DNA from: Streptomyces xanthii
GTDB lineage: Bacteria; Actinomycetota; Actinomycetes; Streptomycetales; Streptomycetaceae
NCBI RefSeq assembly: GCF_014621695.1
Contig: NZ_CP061281.1
Location: forward strand, 6,014,001 to 6,078,000
Length of the DNA stretch: 64,000 nt
Reading direction: 5' to 3'
A program made the translations under genes and the position numbers. Positions 46,924-55,573 of this stretch are shown piece after piece. Below the pieces are notes generated by a model. It searched no databases, had not been told where the DNA came from, and saw only the letters and a program-made list of their open reading frames with translations. Within the stretch, counting starts at the first letter, position 1, and each line of letters opens with the position of its first letter.

Positions 46924-48344
46924 CTCTCCCCATCGAGGAGACGGCCCACCCCGAGCTCGAGGGCCTGGGCAAGTACGAATACGGCTGGGCGGACTCCGAC
47001 GAGGCCGGTGCCGCAGCGAAGCGCGGCCTGAACGAGGACGTCGTCAAGGACATCTCGGGCAAGAAGTCCGAGCCGGAGTGGATGACGAAGCTCCGCCTCA
47101 AGGGCCTGAAGCTCTTCGAGAAGAAGCCCATGCCGAACTGGGGCTCGGACCTCTCCGGCATCGACTTCGACAACATCAAGTACTTCGTGCGCTCGACGGA
47201 GAAGCAGGCGGAGTCCTGGGAGGACCTGCCCGAGGACATCAAGAACACGTACGACAAGCTCGGCATCCCGGAGGCGGAGAAGCAGCGCCTCGTCGCCGGT
47301 GTCGCGGCCCAGTACGAGTCCGAGGTCGTCTACCACCAGATCCGTGAGGACCTGGAGGAGCAGGGCGTCATCTTCCTCGACACCGACACCGCCCTCAAGG
47401 AGCACCCGGAGCTCTTCAAGGAGTACTTCGGCACCGTCATCCCGGCCGGCGACAACAAGTTCGCCGCGCTGAACACGGCGGTGTGGTCCGGCGGCTCGTT
47501 CATCTACGTGCCGAAGGGCGTGCACGTCGAGATCCCGCTCCAGGCCTACTTCCGTATCAACACGGAGAACATGGGCCAGTTCGAGCGGACGCTGATCATC
47601 GTCGACGAGGACGCCTACGTCCACTACGTCGAGGGCTGCACCGCGCCGATCTACAAGTCGGACTCGCTGCACTCCGCGGTCGTCGAGATCATCGTGAAGA
47701 AGGGCGCCCGCTGCCGCTACACGACGATCCAGAACTGGTCGAACAACGTCTACAACCTGGTCACCAAGCGCGCCGTGGCGTACGAGGGCGCGACCATGGA
47801 GTGGATCGACGGCAACATCGGTTCCAAGGTCACCATGAAGTACCCGGCCGTCTACCTGATGGGCGAGCACGCCAAGGGCGAGACGCTGTCCATCGCCTTC
47901 GCGGGCGAGGGCCAGCACCAGGACGCCGGCTCCAAGATGGTCCACATGGCGCCGAACACGTCGTCCAACATCGTGTCGAAGTCGGTGGCCCGCGGCGGCG
48001 GCCGTACCTCGTACCGCGGTCTCGTCGAGATCGGTGAGGGCGCGGCCGGATCGAAGTCGAACGTGCTGTGCGACGCGCTGCTCGTCGACACCATCTCCCG
48101 CTCCGACACGTACCCGTACGTCGACGTCCGCGAGGACGACGTGTCCATGGGTCACGAGGCGACGGTCTCCAAGGTCTCCGAGGACCAGCTCTTCTACCTG
48201 ATGAGCCGCGGCCTGAGCGAGTTCGAGGCCATGGCGATGATCGTGCGCGGCTTCGTCGAGCCGATCGCCAAGGAACTGCCCATGGAGTACGCGCTCGAGC
48301 TCAACCGGCTGATCGAGCTGCAGATGGAAGGCTCGGTGGGCTGA
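46920..48344 (+). CDS. sufB: Fe-S cluster assembly scaffold SufB
   Basis: Scaffold subunit of the SufBCD complex, 474 residues, ATG with GGGAGGAAC ahead. The right-handed beta-helix core includes [21 protein letters not shown] and the conserved cluster-ligand region near [11 protein letters not shown], with Cys about residue 383. The C-terminal SufC-binding helix is [22 protein letters not shown]. No intein is present at the sites where mycobacterial SufB carries one. Confidence 0.97.
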   Translation: MTLPIEETAHPELEGLGKYEYGWADSDEAGAAAKRGLNEDVVKDISGKKSEPEWMTKLRLKGLKLFEKKPMPNWGSDLSGIDFDNIKYFVRSTEKQAESWEDLPEDIKNTYDKLGIPEAEKQRLVAGVAAQYESEVVYHQIREDLEEQGVIFLDTDTALKEHPELFKEYFGTVIPAGDNKFAALNTAVWSGGSFIYVPKGVHVEIPLQAYFRINTENMGQFERTLIIVDEDAYVHYVEGCTAPIYKSDSLHSAVVEIIVKKGARCRYTTIQNWSNNVYNLVTKRAVAYEGATMEWIDGNIGSKVTMKYPAVYLMGEHAKGETLSIAFAGEGQHQDAGSKMVHMAPNTSSNIVSKSVARGGGRTSYRGLVEIGEGAAGSKSNVLCDALLVDTISRSDTYPYVDVREDDVSMGHEATVSKVSEDQLFYLMSRGLSEFEAMAMIVRGFVEPIAKELPMEYALELNRLIELQMEGSVG

Positions 48345-48404
48345 CGCCCGCCGCCGTCTCTCGTCAAGCCACTTACCCGTAAGAAAGCGAGCGCTACGAC
48401 AGCC

Positions 48405-49586
48405 ATGGCTGAGGCTCAGAACATCCCGGCCGGTTCGACCACCGCCGGAACCATCGCGGTGGCCGCCGAGTCGACCGTCGCCACGCGCATGAGCGCGCCC
48501 CCGTCCTTCGACGTGCAGGACTTCCCGGTCCCGCACGGCCGCGAGGAGGAGTGGCGGTTCACGCCGCTGGAGCGGCTGCGCGGGCTGCACGACGGCACCG
48601 CCGTCGCGACCGGCACCGGCGTCAAGGTCGACGTGGAGGCGCCGGCCGGTGTCACCGTCGAGACCGTCGGCCGTGACGACGCCCGCGTCGGCAGGGCCGG
48701 CACGCCCGTCGACCGGATCGCCGCGCAGGCCTACTCGGCCTTCGAGCAGGCCTCCGTCGTCACCGTGCCGAAGGAGACGGTGCTCGCCGAGCCCATCCGC
48801 ATCGCCGTGCACGGCGAGGGCGGTGTCGCCTTCGGCCACCAGGTCATCGAGCTGGGCGCCTTCGCCGAGGCCGTCGTCGTCCTCGACCACACCGGTGACG
48901 CCGTGCTCGCCGCCAACGTCGACTACCTGCTCGGCGACGGCGCGAAGCTGACCGTCGTCTCCGTCCAGGACTGGGACGACAAGGCCGTGCACGTCGCGCA
49001 GCACAACGCGCTCGTGGGCCGCGACGCCTCCTTCAAGTCCGTCGTCGTGACCTTCGGCGGCGACGTCGTCCGCCTGCACCCCCGCGTGCAGTACGCGGCC
49101 ACCGGCGGCGAGGCCGAGCTGCTCGGCCTCTACTTCACCGACGCCGGCCAGCACCAGGAGCACCGCCTCCTGGTCGACCACAACACCCCGCACTGCAAGT
49201 CGAACGTCGTGTACAAGGGCGCGCTGCAGGGCGAGGAGGCGCACGCCGTGTGGATCGGCGACGTCCTCATCGAGGCCGCCGCCGAGGGCACGGACACGTA
49301 CGAGATGAACCGGAACCTGGTGCTGACGGACGGCGCGCGCGTCGACTCCGTGCCGAACCTGGAGATCGAGACCGGCGAGATCGTCGGCGCCGGTCACGCC
49401 TCCGCCACCGGTCGCTTCGACGACGAGCAGCTCTTCTACCTGATGGCCCGCGGCATCCCGGCCGACGAGGCGCGCCGCCTCGTCGTGCGCGGCTTCTTCG
49501 CCGAGCTGGTCCAGCAGATCGGCGTCGACGACATCGAGGCGCGGCTGCTCGAGAAGATCGAGGCCGAGCTGGAGGCCACGGTCTGA
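48405..49586 (+). CDS. sufD: Fe-S cluster assembly protein SufD
   Basis: Partner of SufB in the scaffold, 393 residues, ATG 60 bp after sufB with AAGAAAG ahead. The beta-helix and the C-terminal FYLMARGIPADEARRLVVRGF segment (SufC contact) mirror SufB. The TPHCKSNVVYKGALQG stretch carries the conserved His/Cys used at the SufB-SufD interface. It overlaps the next gene by one base (TGATG). Confidence 0.96.
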   Translation: MAEAQNIPAGSTTAGTIAVAAESTVATRMSAPPSFDVQDFPVPHGREEEWRFTPLERLRGLHDGTAVATGTGVKVDVEAPAGVTVETVGRDDARVGRAGTPVDRIAAQAYSAFEQASVVTVPKETVLAEPIRIAVHGEGGVAFGHQVIELGAFAEAVVVLDHTGDAVLAANVDYLLGDGAKLTVVSVQDWDDKAVHVAQHNALVGRDASFKSVVVTFGGDVVRLHPRVQYAATGGEAELLGLYFTDAGQHQEHRLLVDHNTPHCKSNVVYKGALQGEEAHAVWIGDVLIEAAAEGTDTYEMNRNLVLTDGARVDSVPNLEIETGEIVGAGHASATGRFDDEQLFYLMARGIPADEARRLVVRGFFAELVQQIGVDDIEARLLEKIEAELEATV

Positions 49587-49903
49587 TGGCTTTCGTACGC
49601 GCCTGTGGGCTGAGCGAGCTGGAGGAGGACACCCCGAAGCGGGTGGAACTCGACGGCACGCCGGTCTCGGTCGTCCGCACCGAGGGCGAGGTGTTCGCGA
49701 TCCACGACATCTGCTCGCACGCGAACGTGTCGCTCTCCGAGGGCGAGGTGGAGGACTGCCAGATCGAGTGCTGGCTGCACGGCTCCGCGTTCGACCTCCG
49801 CACCGGCAAGCCGTCCGGCCTTCCCGCGACGCGCCCCGTCCCCGTATACCCCGTAAAGATCGAAGGGGACGACGTGCTCGTCTCCCTCACCCAGGAGTCC
49901 TGA
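49586..49903 (+). CDS. Rieske-type ferredoxin of the suf operon
   Basis: A 105-residue soluble [2Fe-2S] Rieske ferredoxin like the small subunits of ring dioxygenases. Ligands are CSHANVSL and CWLHGSAFDLRTG (two Cys, two His). It lies between sufD and sufC, a position conserved in actinobacteria. It may supply electrons or act as a recipient or reporter of the assembly machinery (inference). Confidence 0.92.
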   Translation: MAFVRACGLSELEEDTPKRVELDGTPVSVVRTEGEVFAIHDICSHANVSLSEGEVEDCQIECWLHGSAFDLRTGKPSGLPATRPVPVYPVKIEGDDVLVSLTQES

Positions 49904-49910
49904 GGCACCC

Positions 49911-50675
49911 ATGGCAACGCTTGAAATCCGAGACCTGCACGTCACCGTCGAGGCCGACAACGCCACGAAGGAGATCCTCAAGGGCGTCGACCTCACCGTG
50001 AAGCAGGGCGAGACGCACGCCATCATGGGCCCGAACGGCTCCGGCAAGTCGACCCTCGCCTACTCCCTCGCGGGTCACCCGAAGTACACGATCACCGGCG
50101 GCACCGTCACCCTCGACGGCGAGGACGTCCTCGAGATGTCCGTCGACGAGCGCGCCCGCGCCGGCCTGTTCCTCGCCATGCAGTACCCGGTCGAGGTCCC
50201 GGGCGTGTCGGTGAGCAACTTCCTGCGCACCTCCGCCACCGCCATCCGCGGCGAGGCCCCCAAGCTGCGCACCTGGGTGAAGGAGGTCAAGGAGGCCATG
50301 GAGCGTCTCCAGATGGACCCCTCCTTCGCCGAGCGCAACGTGAACGAGGGCTTCTCCGGCGGTGAGAAGAAGCGCCACGAGATCCTCCAGCTCGAGCTGC
50401 TCAAGCCGAAGATCGCCGTCCTCGACGAGACCGACTCCGGCCTCGACGTCGACGCCCTGCGCATCGTCTCCGAGGGCATCAACCGCGTCCGTGAGAACGG
50501 CGAGGTCGGCACCCTCCTGGTGACGCACTACACGCGCATCCTGCGCTACATCAAGCCGGACCACGTCCACGTCTTCGCGGGCGGCCGCATCGTCGAGTCC
50601 GGTGGCGCCGAGCTCGCCGACCAGCTCGAGGCCGAGGGCTACGACAAGTACGTGAAGGGTGGCGTATCCGCGTGA
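49911..50675 (+). CDS. sufC: Fe-S cluster assembly ATPase SufC
   Basis: ABC-type ATPase driving SufBCD rearrangement, 254 residues. Walker A GPNGSGKSTLAYSL is at about residues 40-53, the signature SGGEKKRHEILQLELL near 160, and Walker B IAVLDETDSGLDVDAL, with Glu-Thr as typical of SufC. There are no membrane segments. It overlaps sufS by 4 bp (GTGA). Confidence 0.97.
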   Translation: MATLEIRDLHVTVEADNATKEILKGVDLTVKQGETHAIMGPNGSGKSTLAYSLAGHPKYTITGGTVTLDGEDVLEMSVDERARAGLFLAMQYPVEVPGVSVSNFLRTSATAIRGEAPKLRTWVKEVKEAMERLQMDPSFAERNVNEGFSGGEKKRHEILQLELLKPKIAVLDETDSGLDVDALRIVSEGINRVRENGEVGTLLVTHYTRILRYIKPDHVHVFAGGRIVESGGAELADQLEAEGYDKYVKGGVSA

Positions 50676-51928
50676 CACAGCTGCCGGGCCTCCTCGACAC
50701 CGAGGCGATCCGCAAGGACTTCCCGATCCTCGACCGGGTGCTCCACGACGGCAAGAAGCTCGTGTACCTGGACAACGCGGCGACCAGCCAGACGCCGCGC
50801 CAGGTCCTCGACGTCCTGACCGAGTACTACGAGCAGCACAACGCCAACGTCCACCGGGGCGTGCACGTGCTGGCCGAGGAGGCCACGGCGCTGTACGAGG
50901 GCGCGCGCGACAAGGTCGCCGCGTTCATCAACGCGCCGAGCCGCGACGAGGTCATCTTCACGAAGAACGCCTCGGAGTCGCTCAACCTCGTCGCCAACAT
51001 GCTGGGCTGGGCCGACGAGCCGTACAAGGTCGATCACGAGACCGAGATCGTGATCACGGAGATGGAGCACCACTCCAACATCGTTCCGTGGCAGCTGCTC
51101 TCGCAGCGCACCGGCGCGAAGCTGAAGTGGTTCGGTCTGACGGACGACGGCCGTCTCGACCTGAGCAACATCGACGAGGTCATCACCGAGAAGACGAAGA
51201 TCGTCTCCTTCGTGCTCGTGTCGAACATCCTGGGCACCCACAACCCGGTCGAGGCCATCGTGCGCCGTGCCCAGGAGGTGGGCGCGCTGGTCCTCATCGA
51301 CGCCTCGCAGGCCGCGCCGCACATGCCGCTCGACGTGCAGGCGCTCCAGGCCGACTTCGTGGCCTTCACCGGCCACAAGATGTGCGGCCCGACCGGCATC
51401 GGCGTGCTCTGGGGCCGCCAGGAGCTGCTCGAGGACCTGCCGCCGTTCCTCGGCGGCGGCGAGATGATCGAGACCGTGTCGATGCACTCGTCGACGTACG
51501 CGCCGGCGCCGCACAAGTTCGAGGCGGGCACGCCGCCGATCTCCCAGGCCATCGGCCTGGGCGCGGCGATCGACTACCTGAACTCGATCGGCATGGACAA
51601 GATCCTGCGCCACGAGCAGGCGCTCACCGAGTACGCGGTGAAGCGGCTGCAGGAGGTTCCCGACCTGCGGATCATCGGTCCGGCCACGGCCGAGGACCGG
51701 GCCGCCGCGATCTCCTTCACGCTCGGCGACATCCACCCGCACGACGTGGGCCAGGTCCTCGACGAGCAGGGCATCGCGGTCCGGGTCGGCCACCACTGCG
51801 CGCGGCCGGTCTGCCTGCGGTACGGAATTCCTGCGACCACGCGAGCGTCGTTCTATCTGTACTCCACGCCCGGCGAGATCGACGCTCTGGTCGACGGCCT
51901 GGAGCACGTACGGAACTTCTTCGGCTGA
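50672..51928 (+). CDS. sufS: Cysteine desulfurase SufS
   Basis: PLP enzyme mobilising sulfur from cysteine, 418 residues, GTG start overlapping sufC. The PLP lysine is in FTGHKMCGPTGIG, and the catalytic Cys is in RVGHHCARPVCLRYG near residue 373. The HRGVHVLAEEAT and EMEHHSNIVPWQ segments are typical of the group II desulfurases that need SufU. It is 16 bp from sufU. Confidence 0.97.
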   Translation: MTQLPGLLDTEAIRKDFPILDRVLHDGKKLVYLDNAATSQTPRQVLDVLTEYYEQHNANVHRGVHVLAEEATALYEGARDKVAAFINAPSRDEVIFTKNASESLNLVANMLGWADEPYKVDHETEIVITEMEHHSNIVPWQLLSQRTGAKLKWFGLTDDGRLDLSNIDEVITEKTKIVSFVLVSNILGTHNPVEAIVRRAQEVGALVLIDASQAAPHMPLDVQALQADFVAFTGHKMCGPTGIGVLWGRQELLEDLPPFLGGGEMIETVSMHSSTYAPAPHKFEAGTPPISQAIGLGAAIDYLNSIGMDKILRHEQALTEYAVKRLQEVPDLRIIGPATAEDRAAAISFTLGDIHPHDVGQVLDEQGIAVRVGHHCARPVCLRYGIPATTRASFYLYSTPGEIDALVDGLEHVRNFFG

Positions 51929-51944
51929 GGGGCTGGCTGGGAAC

Positions 51945-52403
51945 GTGAAGCTGGATTCGATGTACCAGGAAGTCATCCTGGACCACTACAAGCACCCGCA
52001 CGGGCGCGGTCTTCGGGATGGCGACGCCGAGGTGCACCACGTCAACCCGACGTGCGGCGACGAGATCACCCTGCGCGTGAAGTACGCGGGCGAGACCATC
52101 GAGGACGTCAGCTACGAGGGCCAGGGCTGCTCCATCAGCCAGGCCTCGGCCTCGGTGCTGAACGACCTGCTGGTCGGCAAGGAGCTCGCGGACGCGCGGA
52201 AGATCCAGGAGACCTTCCTGGAGCTGATGCAGTCCAAGGGACAGATCGAGCCGGACGACACGATGGAGGAGCTCCTGGAGGACGCGGTCGCGTTCGCCGG
52301 GGTCTCCAAGTACCCCGCCCGGGTCAAGTGCGCCCTCCTGAGCTGGATGGCGTGGAAGGACGCGACGGCCCAGGCCTTCGCGGAGGAGGCGAAGACCGCA
52401 TGA
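51945..52403 (+). CDS. sufU: Fe-S cluster assembly sulfurtransferase SufU
   Basis: Zinc-dependent sulfur acceptor for SufS, 152 residues, GTG start. Ligand cysteines are in NPTCGDEITLRVK, YEGQGCSISQASASVL and RVKCALLSWMAW. A 17-19 residue insertion between the last two separates SufU from IscU, and a corresponding insertion is present. It overlaps the SufT-like gene by 4 bp (ATGA). Confidence 0.95.
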   Translation: MKLDSMYQEVILDHYKHPHGRGLRDGDAEVHHVNPTCGDEITLRVKYAGETIEDVSYEGQGCSISQASASVLNDLLVGKELADARKIQETFLELMQSKGQIEPDDTMEELLEDAVAFAGVSKYPARVKCALLSWMAWKDATAQAFAEEAKTA

Positions 52404-52738
52404 GTGACAACACGGCTGTGGAGATGAAGCCGGCCTCCGAGGAGGAGGTCAAGGAAGCCCTGTACGACGTCGTCGACCCCGAGCTGGGCATCGACGTGGT
52501 CAACCTGGGCCTCATCTACGGCATCCACATCGACGACGCGAACATCGCGACGATCGACATGACGCTGACGTCCGCGGCCTGCCCGCTGACCGACGTCATC
52601 GAGGACCAGGCGAAGTCCGCCACCGACGGCATCGTCAGCGAGCTCCGGATCAACTGGGTCTGGATGCCGCCGTGGGGCCCGGACAAGATCACCGACGAGG
52701 GCCGCGAGCAGCTGCGCGCGCTCGGCTTCAACGTCTGA
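52400..52738 (+). CDS. SufT-like metal-sulfur cluster assembly factor (DUF59/MIP18)
   Basis: A 112-residue DUF59 protein, last gene of the suf operon. The family features are YDVVDPELGIDVVNLGLIYGI and the conserved Cys of SAACPLTDVIEDQ. The end WVWMPPWGPDKITDEGREQLRALGF is typical. In staphylococci and mycobacteria SufT aids Fe-S maturation under high demand. Confidence 0.94.
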   Translation: MSDNTAVEMKPASEEEVKEALYDVVDPELGIDVVNLGLIYGIHIDDANIATIDMTLTSAACPLTDVIEDQAKSATDGIVSELRINWVWMPPWGPDKITDEGREQLRALGFNV

Positions 52739-52775
52739 TCGGCTTCGGCGCCTGATCCGTACGTGTACGTGCTTT

Positions 52776-52825
52776 CCGGGCGGGCCCGGTTCCCTGTGAG
52801 GGGAGCCGGGCCCGCCCGGCGTTTT
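52776..52825 (+). terminator. Terminator of the suf operon
   Basis: A 14-bp perfect stem, CCGGGCGGGCCCGG (52776-52789) with 52806-52819, followed by CGTTTTCC. The stem may extend inward through TTCCC/GGGGA. Confidence 0.88.
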
Positions 52826-52836
52826 CCGGCACATCA

Positions 52837-52854
52837 TGTGTACGGGCGTACGCA
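52837..52854. promoter_or_regulatory. SMR/TetR operator, distal copy
   Basis: TGTGTAC-GGGC-GTACGCA has 7-bp arms with one mismatch. It covers the position expected for the -35 element of the SMR promoter. Confidence 0.78.
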
Positions 52855-52858
52855 ACGA

Positions 52859-52876
52859 TGTGTACCCTCGTACACA
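52859..52876. promoter_or_regulatory. SMR/TetR operator, proximal copy, overlapping promoter and start codon
   Basis: TGTGTAC-CCTC-GTACACA is a perfect inverted repeat, 22 bp from the distal copy. It contains the -10-like TACCCT (52863-52868), and its last A is the first base of the SMR ATG. Confidence 0.82.
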
Positions 52877-53196
52877 TGGGTTACGTACTGCTCGCCGGCG
52901 CGATAGCCGCCGAAGTGGCCGCCACGACGGCCATGAAGTACAGCGAAGGGTTCAGCAGGCTCTGGCCCTCGCTCATCACCGTCACCGGATACGTCGTCGC
53001 GTTCGCGCTGCTCGCGCAGACGCTCAAGACCGTCCAGATCGGCACCGCGTACGCGATCTGGGCCGGCGTCGGCACGGCCGTCATCGCCGCGATCGGCATG
53101 ATCTTCCTCGGCGAGGGACTGACCGCGGCGAAGGTCGCCGGGATCGCCCTCGTCATCGGCGGGGTCGTGCTGCTCAATCTGGGCGGGGCGCACTGA
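52876..53196 (+). CDS. Small multidrug resistance (SMR) efflux transporter
   Basis: A 106-residue, four-helix SMR protein starting MGYVLLAGAIAAEVAATTAMKY. The essential membrane Glu is Glu13 or so in AAEVAATTAMK, and YAIWAGVGTAV is the helix 3 family motif. SMR proteins export quaternary ammonium cations or guanidinium as antiparallel dimers; the substrate here is not known. A -10 hexamer 7 bp before the ATG implies a leaderless message. The stop overlaps the TetR start (TGATG). Confidence 0.92.
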   Translation: MGYVLLAGAIAAEVAATTAMKYSEGFSRLWPSLITVTGYVVAFALLAQTLKTVQIGTAYAIWAGVGTAVIAAIGMIFLGEGLTAAKVAGIALVIGGVVLLNLGGAH

Positions 53197-53759
53197 TGGC
53201 CCGCCGCTACGACCCCGAGCGCCGCCAGCGCATCATCGACGCCGCGATCCGGGTCGTCGGCGCCAAGGGCATCGCCGGGCTCAGCCACCGCACCGTCGCC
53301 GCCGAGGCCGACGTACCGCTCGGCTCGACGACGTACCACTTCCGCACCCTCGACGAGCTGCTCGTCGCCGCCCTGCGGCAGGCCAACGAGGGCTTCGCCA
53401 AGGTCGTCGCCACGCACGGCGCCTTCCAGGACCCGCGCACCGACCTCGCCGCGGAACTCGCCGACGTCCTCGGCGACTGGCTCGCCGGCGACCGGGTCGG
53501 CGTCGAGCTCGAGTACGAGCTGTACCTCGCGGCCCTGCGCCGCCCCGCCCTGCGCCCCGTCGCCGCCGAGTGGTGCACGGGCCTCGCCGAGGTCATCGCC
53601 GAACGGACCGACCCCGTCACGGCCCGCGCCCTCGTCGCCCTCATGGACGGGATCTGCCTCCAGGTCCTGCTGACCGACGGGACCTACGACGCGGGCTTCG
53701 CGCGCACGATGCTGGACCGGCTCATTCCGCCCCGTGCCGCCGGTGCGCCCGGCAGCTGA
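53196..53759 (+). CDS. TetR-family repressor of the SMR gene
   Basis: A 187-residue regulator. The HTH domain reads [20 protein letters not shown]...[19 protein letters not shown]. The helical C-terminal effector domain includes [16 protein letters not shown]. It is co-transcribed with the SMR pump, whose promoter carries two 18-bp operators, so it should repress its own operon and respond to the pump substrate. Confidence 0.9.
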   Translation: MARRYDPERRQRIIDAAIRVVGAKGIAGLSHRTVAAEADVPLGSTTYHFRTLDELLVAALRQANEGFAKVVATHGAFQDPRTDLAAELADVLGDWLAGDRVGVELEYELYLAALRRPALRPVAAEWCTGLAEVIAERTDPVTARALVALMDGICLQVLLTDGTYDAGFARTMLDRLIPPRAAGAPGS

Positions 53760-53801
53760 GACGGGCGGGGCACCGGTTCGCCTCCGCGGGGCCGCGCCGA
53801 T

Positions 53802-53807
53802 TAAGTT
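53802..53807 (+). promoter_or_regulatory. dapD -10 hexamer, leaderless arrangement
   Basis: TAAGTT ends 7 bp before the dapD ATG at 53815, with no ribosome site. The preceding ATTAAG makes a local AT-rich patch. Confidence 0.5.
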
Positions 53808-53814
53808 GGGGCCC

Positions 53815-54804
53815 ATGACCGACACGACTGCTACGCGTACCACCGGCGCCGTCGCCGCAGGCCTCGCCACCGTCACCACCGACGGCACCGTTCTCGACAC
53901 CTGGTTCCCCGCTCCCGAGCTGGTCGCCGAGCCCGGCCCGGCCGGCACCGAGCGGCTGACCGCCGAGCAGGCCGTCGAACTCCTCGGCGAGGGCGCCGCG
54001 AAGGCGATCGGGCCCGACGCCCGCCGCGGTGTCGAGGTCGTGGCCGTGCGCACGGTCGTCTCCTCCCTCGACGACAAGCCGCTGGACGCGCACGACGCGT
54101 ACCTGCGCCTGCACCTGCTCAGCCACCGCCTCGTCAAGCCGCACGGCCAGAGCCTCGACGGCCTCTTCGGCCTGCTGGCCAACGTGGCCTGGACCTCGCT
54201 CGGCCCGGTCGCCGTCGACGACGTCGAGAAGGTCCGCCTCAACGCCCGCGCCGAGGGCCTGCACCTCGCCGTGACCAGCATCGACAAGTTCCCCCGCATG
54301 ACCGACTACGTCGCCCCCAAGGGCGTGCGCATCGCCGACGCCGACCGCGTCCGCCTCGGCGCGCACCTCGCCGAGGGCACGACCGTCATGCACGAGGGCT
54401 TCGTGAACTTCAACGCGGGCACCCTCGGCACCTCGATGGTCGAGGGCCGCATCTCCGCCGGCGTCGTCGTCGGCGACGGCTCCGACATCGGCGGCGGCGC
54501 CTCCACGATGGGCACCCTCTCCGGCGGCGGCAACGTCCGCATCACCATCGGCGAGCGCTGCCTCGTCGGCGCCGAGGCCGGCGTCGGCATCGCGCTCGGC
54601 GACGAGTGCGTCGTGGAGGCCGGCCTGTACGTCACGGCCGGCACCCGCGTCACCATGCCCGACGGCGAGATCGTCAAGGCCCGCGACCTGTCCGGCGCCT
54701 CGAACATCCTCTTCCGCCGCAACTCGGTCACCGGCGCCGTCGAGGCCCGCCCGAACAACGCGGTGTGGGGCGGCCTCAACGAGGTCCTGCACAGCCACAA
54801 CTGA
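53815..54804 (+). CDS. dapD: Tetrahydrodipicolinate N-succinyltransferase
   Basis: Lysine/diaminopimelate pathway enzyme, 329 residues, of the long actinobacterial DapD type. The N-terminal domain is followed by a left-handed beta-helix of hexapeptide repeats visible from [20 protein letters not shown] to [20 protein letters not shown]. The family segments [20 protein letters not shown] and the C-terminal [13 protein letters not shown] are intact. It is monocistronic, followed by a hairpin. Confidence 0.95.
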   Translation: MTDTTATRTTGAVAAGLATVTTDGTVLDTWFPAPELVAEPGPAGTERLTAEQAVELLGEGAAKAIGPDARRGVEVVAVRTVVSSLDDKPLDAHDAYLRLHLLSHRLVKPHGQSLDGLFGLLANVAWTSLGPVAVDDVEKVRLNARAEGLHLAVTSIDKFPRMTDYVAPKGVRIADADRVRLGAHLAEGTTVMHEGFVNFNAGTLGTSMVEGRISAGVVVGDGSDIGGGASTMGTLSGGGNVRITIGERCLVGAEAGVGIALGDECVVEAGLYVTAGTRVTMPDGEIVKARDLSGASNILFRRNSVTGAVEARPNNAVWGGLNEVLHSHN

Positions 54805-54825
54805 CACCGTCACGCCTGAACCACA

Positions 54826-54856
54826 GCGGCCCGCGCCGGGACTCGGCGCGGGCCGC
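54826..54856 (+). terminator. Hairpin after dapD
   Basis: A 13-bp perfect stem, GCGGCCCGCGCCG (54826-54838) with 54844-54856, 5-nt loop GGACT. No T tract follows. Confidence 0.75.
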
Positions 54857-54891
54857 CGTGTGTCGTGGGCGAGTGCCCCGCGCGGCCCCTC

Positions 54892-54914
54892 GAAAACTTC
54901 TCGGAAGAGTTTTC
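54892..54914. promoter_or_regulatory. Inverted repeat upstream of the sigma factor gene
   Basis: GAAAACT (54892-54898) and AGTTTTC (54908-54914), 7-bp perfect arms with a 9-bp spacer containing GGAA. AT-rich in a GC-rich setting and 57 bp before the sigma gene, it is a good operator or promoter candidate. Confidence 0.55.
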
Positions 54915-54970
54915 CCGGCAGGGGCATAGCGGGGAGCGGTCGCGGTCGTCATCAAGGGCAGAGGCACCAC

Positions 54971-55573
54971 ATGGGTGGGGAAGTGAAGGTGACGATGGAC
55001 GCAGGCAGAGACCCGGACCGCCGCGGCGCGGAGAGTTTCCGGGAGTTCGTGGCGAACCGTTCGTCCGCGCTGCTGAAGACCGCCGTCCTGCTCAGCGGGG
55101 GCGACCGGCACGCCGGCGAGGACCTGCTGCAGAACGCGCTCATCAAGGTCGCCGGGCGCTGGAACAAGGTGGACGACCCGGAGGCGTACGTGCGCCAGGT
55201 CCTCTACCGGCAGCAGATCAGCAGATGGCGGCTCAAATGGCCCCGCCGCGAGGTGAGTTACGGGGAGGTGCCGGACGCGCCCGCGGCCGGCGACGGCGGC
55301 ACCGCGTCGGCCGAGCTGCGGATCGTCCTGAGCGCCGCGCTCTCCCGGCTGACCCCGCGCCAGCGCACCGTCCTGGTCCTGCGCTACTTCGAGGACCTGC
55401 CCGAGGCCGACGTGGCCCGGCAGCTCGGCTGCTCCGTCGGCACCGTGCGCTCCACCACCCACCGCTCCCTGGCCCGGCTGCGCGCCCTCGCGCCCGAGCT
55501 GGCCCTGCTCGGCGCGTCCGGTGCCGAGCAGCCGCCGTCCCGTGACTACTCGCCCGTGGAGGTGCGCCCGTGA
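54971..55573 (+). CDS. SigE-family (ECF-type) RNA polymerase sigma factor
   Basis: A 200-residue group IV sigma factor. The ATG at 54971 has AGAGG 7 bp before it; the GTG at 54983 is an alternative. Region 2 is FREFVANRSSALLKTAVLL...AGEDLLQNALIKVAGRW, and region 4 is LTPRQRTVLVLRYFEDLPEADVARQLGCSVGTVRS. The linker is short. It overlaps the next gene (GTGA), which encodes a single-pass membrane protein and may be its antagonist. Target promoters are unknown. Confidence 0.88.
   Translation: MGGEVKVTMDAGRDPDRRGAESFREFVANRSSALLKTAVLLSGGDRHAGEDLLQNALIKVAGRWNKVDDPEAYVRQVLYRQQISRWRLKWPRREVSYGEVPDAPAAGDGGTASAELRIVLSAALSRLTPRQRTVLVLRYFEDLPEADVARQLGCSVGTVRSTTHRSLARLRALAPELALLGASGAEQPPSRDYSPVEVRP

Noticed and set aside
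46473..49397. 974-codon open frame antisense to sufR-sufB-sufD
   Set aside because: Shadow of real genes, spans three well-supported genes and has no domain.
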